Assembly (NCBI GenBank): GCA_028679275.1
Contig: JAJRBV010000057.1
Location: 1 to 9,647 of the forward strand
DNA length: 9,647 nucleotides
Direction of reading: 5' to 3'
Source of the DNA: Methanoregulaceae archaeon
GTDB lineage: Archaea > Halobacteriota > Methanomicrobia > Methanomicrobiales > Methanospirillaceae
The notes under the pieces are model-generated. The model saw only the letters and a list, made by a program, of their open reading frames with translations, was not told the origin of the DNA and made no database searches. Shown here in pieces: positions 6,777 to 9,647 of the stretch. Position numbers and translations under genes: made by a program. How positions within the stretch are numbered: position 1 is the first letter of the stretch; every line of letters starts with the position of its first letter.

Positions 6777-7739
6777 ATGGATCTGAAGGAATATCTTGAG
6801 AACACTGCAGAACAGGTGGATAAGCTCATCTACCGCTATTTCGGGGAGACCTGCGGAGAACTCGGGGCAGCAAGTTCCCACCTGCTCCTTGCGGGAGGAA
6901 AAAGGCTGCGGCCGGTCCTTGTCATCCTCTCGGCCGATGCAATCCGGAAAGGGAGTTCAATCGACGTGATGCCTGCAGCACTTGCTCTTGAGCTGACCCA
7001 CAGCTTCACCCTCATCCATGACGATATCATGGATGCAGACGTGGTGCGGAGAGGCGTTCCGACGGTCCATACAAAATGGGATATGCCAACGGCAATCCTT
7101 GCAGGAGATGTGCTCTTTGCAAGCGCCTTTGAATTCATAGCCATGACCGATGCCCCTGACAATGCCAAGGTACGGGCGATCTCGATGCTTGGCCGGACCT
7201 GTGTCCAGATCTGCGAAGGGCAGCACATGGATATGTCTTTTGAGTCGAGGGAGGACGTGCTGGAAGGGGAATATATGAAGATGGTGGAGAAGAAGACCGG
7301 GGTTCTCTATGCAGCTTCAGCCGGGATCGGGGGCATCCTCGCCGGAGGAAATCCCTCCTACGTCGATGCTCTGTACCATTTCGGGCTCGGGATCGGCATG
7401 GCATTCCAGATCCAGGATGACATCATCGATCTTGTCGCCCCACCCGAAGTGAGCGGGAAGGACCGGGCATCCGACCTGCGGGAAGGGAAAAAGACCCTGA
7501 TCACCATGAAGGCATTCGAAAAGGGCCTTGATCTGTCCGAATACCGCCGGGACCTCTCTTCCGCCGAGATCGATGCGGTCATACGGGACCTCGAGTCGCT
7601 GGGTGTCCTTGAGGAGGTCAGGGCGACAGCCCGGGACCTGATCAAAACCGGGAAGAAGCGTATCAGCATCCTCCCGGATACCGAAGAGAAACAGCTTCTT
7701 TCCGAGCTTGCCGATTATTTCCTTGCCCGGAGCTACTGA
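6777..7739 (+). CDS. idsA: Short-chain polyprenyl diphosphate synthase (GGPP/FPP synthase)
   Basis: A 320-aa all-helical trans-prenyltransferase that condenses IPP with DMAPP, GPP and FPP; in archaea the main product, geranylgeranyl diphosphate, feeds the ether-lipid side chains. It has GGKRLRP (40-46), which binds the IPP diphosphate, the first aspartate-rich motif HDDIMD (81-86), EGQHMDM (147-153), KKTG (172-175) and the second aspartate-rich motif QDDIID (213-218), followed by GKDRASDLREGKKT. Phe77 is five residues before the first motif and Thr78 four before it, an arrangement like archaeal GGPP or bifunctional FPP/GGPP synthases; the exact chain length cannot be read with certainty. There is no insertion in DDxxD. 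AGGAAGG lies 9 bases before the ATG. The gene follows RNase J by 20 bases and precedes gltX by 2. Confidence 0.94.
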   Translation: MDLKEYLENTAEQVDKLIYRYFGETCGELGAASSHLLLAGGKRLRPVLVILSADAIRKGSSIDVMPAALALELTHSFTLIHDDIMDADVVRRGVPTVHTKWDMPTAILAGDVLFASAFEFIAMTDAPDNAKVRAISMLGRTCVQICEGQHMDMSFESREDVLEGEYMKMVEKKTGVLYAASAGIGGILAGGNPSYVDALYHFGLGIGMAFQIQDDIIDLVAPPEVSGKDRASDLREGKKTLITMKAFEKGLDLSEYRRDLSSAEIDAVIRDLESLGVLEEVRATARDLIKTGKKRISILPDTEEKQLLSELADYFLARSY

Positions 7740-7741
7740 AT

Positions 7742-9430
7742 ATGGAACAGGATCTCCGGGAAGCCCTTTTTATTTTTGCTCTCCAGAATGCGGTGAAGCA
7801 TTCGAGCCTCCCGAAGGCGGGGACCGTGATCGGGATGGTCATGGGGAAGTATCCCCATTTCCGGTCGCGGTCAAAGGAAGTGTCCGTTCTCATGGACGAG
7901 GTGCTTGCCGAGGTTGCGGCTCTCTCCCCTGAGGAGCGTGAGGAACGGCTTTTTGCACTTGCCCCGGATGTAGCCCGTGACCTGTCCCGGCCACGGGTGC
8001 ATGTAAAAGAGCTCCCTCATCTCGAAAAGTCGGATCATGGGGTCGTGATGCGCTTTGCCCCGAATCCCAGCGGTCCGCTGCACCTGGGGCATGCACGGGC
8101 GGCCGTTCTGAATGACGCGTATGTGAAGCGCTACGGAGGGAAATACATCCTCCGGATCGAAGATACCGACCCGAAAAGGATTGATCCGGAGGCGTACCGG
8201 ATGGTCATTGAGGATATCGAATGGCTCGGGCTCTCAATCCACGAGGTGGTGTATCAGAGCGACCGGTTTGATCTCTATTACCACTATGGAAAGGAACTGA
8301 TCGAACGCGGGGGTGCCTATGTCTGTACCTGCGAAAATGAGCAGTTCAGGGAGTTGAAGCAGCAGAAGACCGCCTGTCCCTGCCGCCCGCTCGCGGTCGA
8401 AGAGAACCTTTCCCTCTGGGAGAAGATGCTCGCCGGGGAGTTCTACGAGGGCGAGGCTTCGGTCCGGGTCAGGACCGAGCTGGATCATCCTGACCCTGCA
8501 ATGCGGGATTTTCCGGCGTTTCGTATCCTTCGCCAGCCCCTGCACCCGAGGATCGATGCCGTTGTCTACCCCCTGATGAACTTCTCTGTGGCAGTGGACG
8601 ACCATCTGCTCGGGGTGACGCACGTGATCCGGGGAAAGGATCATATCGCAAACACCCGGAGGCAGCGGTACATTTTCGATTACTTCGGCTGGGAGGTCCC
8701 GGTATACCGTCACTACGGGAGAATGGGAATCGAGGGGGTCGTCCTCTCCACCTCCCAGATGAGACAGGGAATCGTGTCCGGGGAGTATGAGGGATGGGAT
8801 GACATCCGGCTCGGGACGCTCAGGGCTCTTGCCCGCCGGGGTATCGCCCCAGGGGCGGTCCGGCAGGCAGTCGTCGAGATTGGCATCGGGGAGACCGATA
8901 TCTCCTTTTCATGGGACAACCTGTACGCCCAGAACCGCATCATCGTCGACCCGGTTGCCAACCGGTATTTCTTCGTTCCCCATCCGGTGGGTATGCCGGT
9001 GATGCAGGCGCCTCACCATGTCGCCCATGCACTCCTCCATCCGAATGAGCCGGCAAGGGGAACCCGGGTTCTCCCGTTTACCGGAACGATCCTGCTCCCC
9101 CGCGAGGAACTTGAAAAAGATTCTCCGATGATCCGCCTGAAGGACCTTTTCAATGTCAGGGTATCCCGCGATAATGGAGCGTATGTGCTCACCTATGCAG
9201 GGGATCAGCTCGCCGATGCACGGGACGCAAAAGCCCCCATCATCCAGTGGCTGCCGGCTGATTGTGCACTGCCCTGCACGCTCCGGAAACAGGACGGGGA
9301 TGTCGAGGGGGTCTGTGAGCCGGGCATCGTGAGAGAGGCGGGGTCGGTTGTCCAGTTCGAGCGGGTGGGATTTGCCCGTATCGACGATACCACGGGTGAC
9401 CGTGTCATCGCCTATTTCACCCACCGGTAA
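7742..9430 (+). CDS. gltX: Glutamyl-tRNA synthetase (archaeal type)
   Basis: A 562-aa class I synthetase that charges tRNA with glutamate. An N-terminal helical region of about 95 residues, typical of archaeal GluRS, precedes the Rossmann core. The core carries RFAPNPSGPLHLGHARA (104-120, HIGH-type HLGH at 114-117) and RIEDTDPKR (138-146). A four-cysteine cluster, CTC...CPC at Cys195, Cys197, Cys212 and Cys214, probably binds zinc. The KMSKS-equivalent loop reads LSTSQMRQG (335-343), without the usual lysines. The C-terminal half is the beta-barrel anticodon-binding region of the GlnRS-like archaeal/eukaryal subtype. Many archaea lack GlnRS and use a non-discriminating GluRS with GatDE for Gln-tRNA; that would be expected here but cannot be shown. 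The ATG starts 2 bases after idsA with GGAG 9 bases upstream. Hairpins and a T tract follow the stop. Confidence 0.95.
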   Translation: MEQDLREALFIFALQNAVKHSSLPKAGTVIGMVMGKYPHFRSRSKEVSVLMDEVLAEVAALSPEEREERLFALAPDVARDLSRPRVHVKELPHLEKSDHGVVMRFAPNPSGPLHLGHARAAVLNDAYVKRYGGKYILRIEDTDPKRIDPEAYRMVIEDIEWLGLSIHEVVYQSDRFDLYYHYGKELIERGGAYVCTCENEQFRELKQQKTACPCRPLAVEENLSLWEKMLAGEFYEGEASVRVRTELDHPDPAMRDFPAFRILRQPLHPRIDAVVYPLMNFSVAVDDHLLGVTHVIRGKDHIANTRRQRYIFDYFGWEVPVYRHYGRMGIEGVVLSTSQMRQGIVSGEYEGWDDIRLGTLRALARRGIAPGAVRQAVVEIGIGETDISFSWDNLYAQNRIIVDPVANRYFFVPHPVGMPVMQAPHHVAHALLHPNEPARGTRVLPFTGTILLPREELEKDSPMIRLKDLFNVRVSRDNGAYVLTYAGDQLADARDAKAPIIQWLPADCALPCTLRKQDGDVEGVCEPGIVREAGSVVQFERVGFARIDDTTGDRVIAYFTHR

Positions 9431-9433
9431 AAC

Positions 9434-9450
9434 CCCCGGCAAGGCCGGGG
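9434..9450 (+). terminator. GC-rich hairpin directly after gltX
   Basis: CCCCGGC (9434-9440) pairs perfectly with GCCGGGG (9444-9450) around an AAG loop, beginning 4 bases after the gltX stop codon. It has no adjacent T tract, so by itself it may be an RNA 3'-end stabiliser or the first half of a tandem terminator with the next hairpin. Its right arm can pair instead with CCCCGG at 9456-9461. Confidence 0.55.
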
Positions 9451-9457
9451 CTGATCC

Positions 9458-9498
9458 CCGGTCCCTTCGTATCAGGGGACCGGCAAACCTCTTTTTTT
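9458..9498 (+). terminator. Hairpin plus T7 tract: likely terminator of the cluster
   Basis: CCGGTCCC (9458-9465) pairs perfectly with GGGACCGG (9476-9483). A T-G and a T-A pair extend the stem to 10 bp around a 6-base loop. A run of seven T follows at 9492-9498. Archaeal polymerase terminates on the T tract itself, and the stem may protect the 3' end. Being the only such structure I noticed in the window, it probably closes the transcript that includes gltX. Confidence 0.65.
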
Positions 9499-9502
9499 GA
9501 GA

Positions 9503-9518
9503 GAAAGCGACTAATATC
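9503..9518 (+). promoter_or_regulatory. Possible BRE/TATA promoter for the terminal gene
   Basis: An A-rich stretch, GAAAGCGA, is followed by CTAATATC, a moderate match to the archaeal BRE plus TATA consensus. Initiation about 25 bases downstream would fall near 9540, just before GGTGA (9542-9546), a Shine-Dalgarno sequence 10 bases from the ATG at 9557. The position after a terminator supports a new transcription unit. The motif is weak. Confidence 0.4.
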
Positions 9519-9556
9519 ATTCCGTTAAACTATTCAGTACAGGTGAAGAAGACCGC

Positions 9557-9647
9557 ATGGTGACGAAATTCAGGCGGTACTGGCAGATTGCGGATATCCT
9601 GATCAAGTACGGATTCGGGTCGGTCGTCCAGAAACTCTTCCCCGGGA
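9557..9647 (+). CDS. Probable ABC1/UbiB (AarF-like) kinase family protein, N-terminus (partial)
   Basis: An open frame from ATG 9557 to the window edge, 30 codons, preceded by GGTGA at a suitable distance and by a promoter-like sequence. The peptide has a basic start, then RYWQIADILIKYGFGSVVQKL. This resembles the start of archaeal and bacterial ABC1/UbiB proteins, where an R-x-x-x-I-x-x-V/I-L-x-K-Y-G-F-G motif leads into the atypical kinase domain. In bacteria UbiB supports ubiquinone synthesis; archaeal members have no settled function. The catalytic region lies outside the window, so the family call is tentative. Confidence 0.6.
   Translation, partial: MVTKFRRYWQIADILIKYGFGSVVQKLFPG

Noticed and set aside
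8234..9520. Minus-strand open frames of 159 and 203 codons opposite gltX
   Set aside because: They are antisense to conserved GluRS sequence, with no domain and no promoter or ribosome binding evidence.
1..9647. Mobile element, CRISPR array, defence system or transferred island
   Set aside because: No transposase or integrase, no regularly spaced repeats and no tRNA-like sequence were seen; the genes are conserved archaeal core genes of similar composition in a familiar order.

Overview
This 9.6 kb window comes from a euryarchaeal methanogen, most likely Methanomicrobiales (Methanoregula or a relative). The grounds are an archaeal RNA polymerase subunit K tail upstream of enolase and uS2, archaeal-type GluRS and RNase J, an isopentenyl phosphate kinase, high GC with a methanogen-like protein style, and the classic euryarchaeal gene order rpoK-eno-rpsB-MEMO-mvk-ipk-fni-rnj-idsA-gltX. 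The order-level assignment is inference. No mobile element, tRNA, rRNA or CRISPR array was seen.

All recognised genes lie on the + strand and are packed almost without gaps. Layout: 1-90, 3' end of rpoK; 98-1294, enolase; 1291-1899, ribosomal protein uS2; 1927-2715, MEMO1-family protein; 2712-3587, mevalonate kinase (GTG start); 3580-4338, isopentenyl phosphate kinase; 4338-5405, type 2 IPP isomerase; 5419-6756, archaeal RNase J; 6777-7739, short-chain polyprenyl diphosphate synthase; 7742-9430, glutamyl-tRNA synthetase. A 126-base intergenic region follows, holding two hairpins, a T7 tract and a possible promoter. The window ends in the first 30 codons of a probable ABC1/UbiB-family kinase-like gene.

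The genes fall into two functional sets in one apparent transcription unit. One is information processing: RNA polymerase subunit, ribosomal protein, 5'-3' RNase and aminoacyl-tRNA synthetase. The other is the isoprenoid route to archaeal membrane lipids: mevalonate kinase, IPK, IDI-2 and prenyl synthase. MEMO to IDI-2 are linked by short stop/start overlaps, which suggests translational coupling. MVK plus IPK without phosphomevalonate kinase or diphosphomevalonate decarboxylase fits the archaeal modified mevalonate pathway.

Most of the window is a conserved core region. The points most worth a second look are the coupling of the function-poor MEMO gene to mevalonate kinase, three mutually exclusive hairpin pairings after gltX, a GluRS signature loop lacking lysines, and the kinase-like gene running off the end. 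I did not find a clearly undescribed system.
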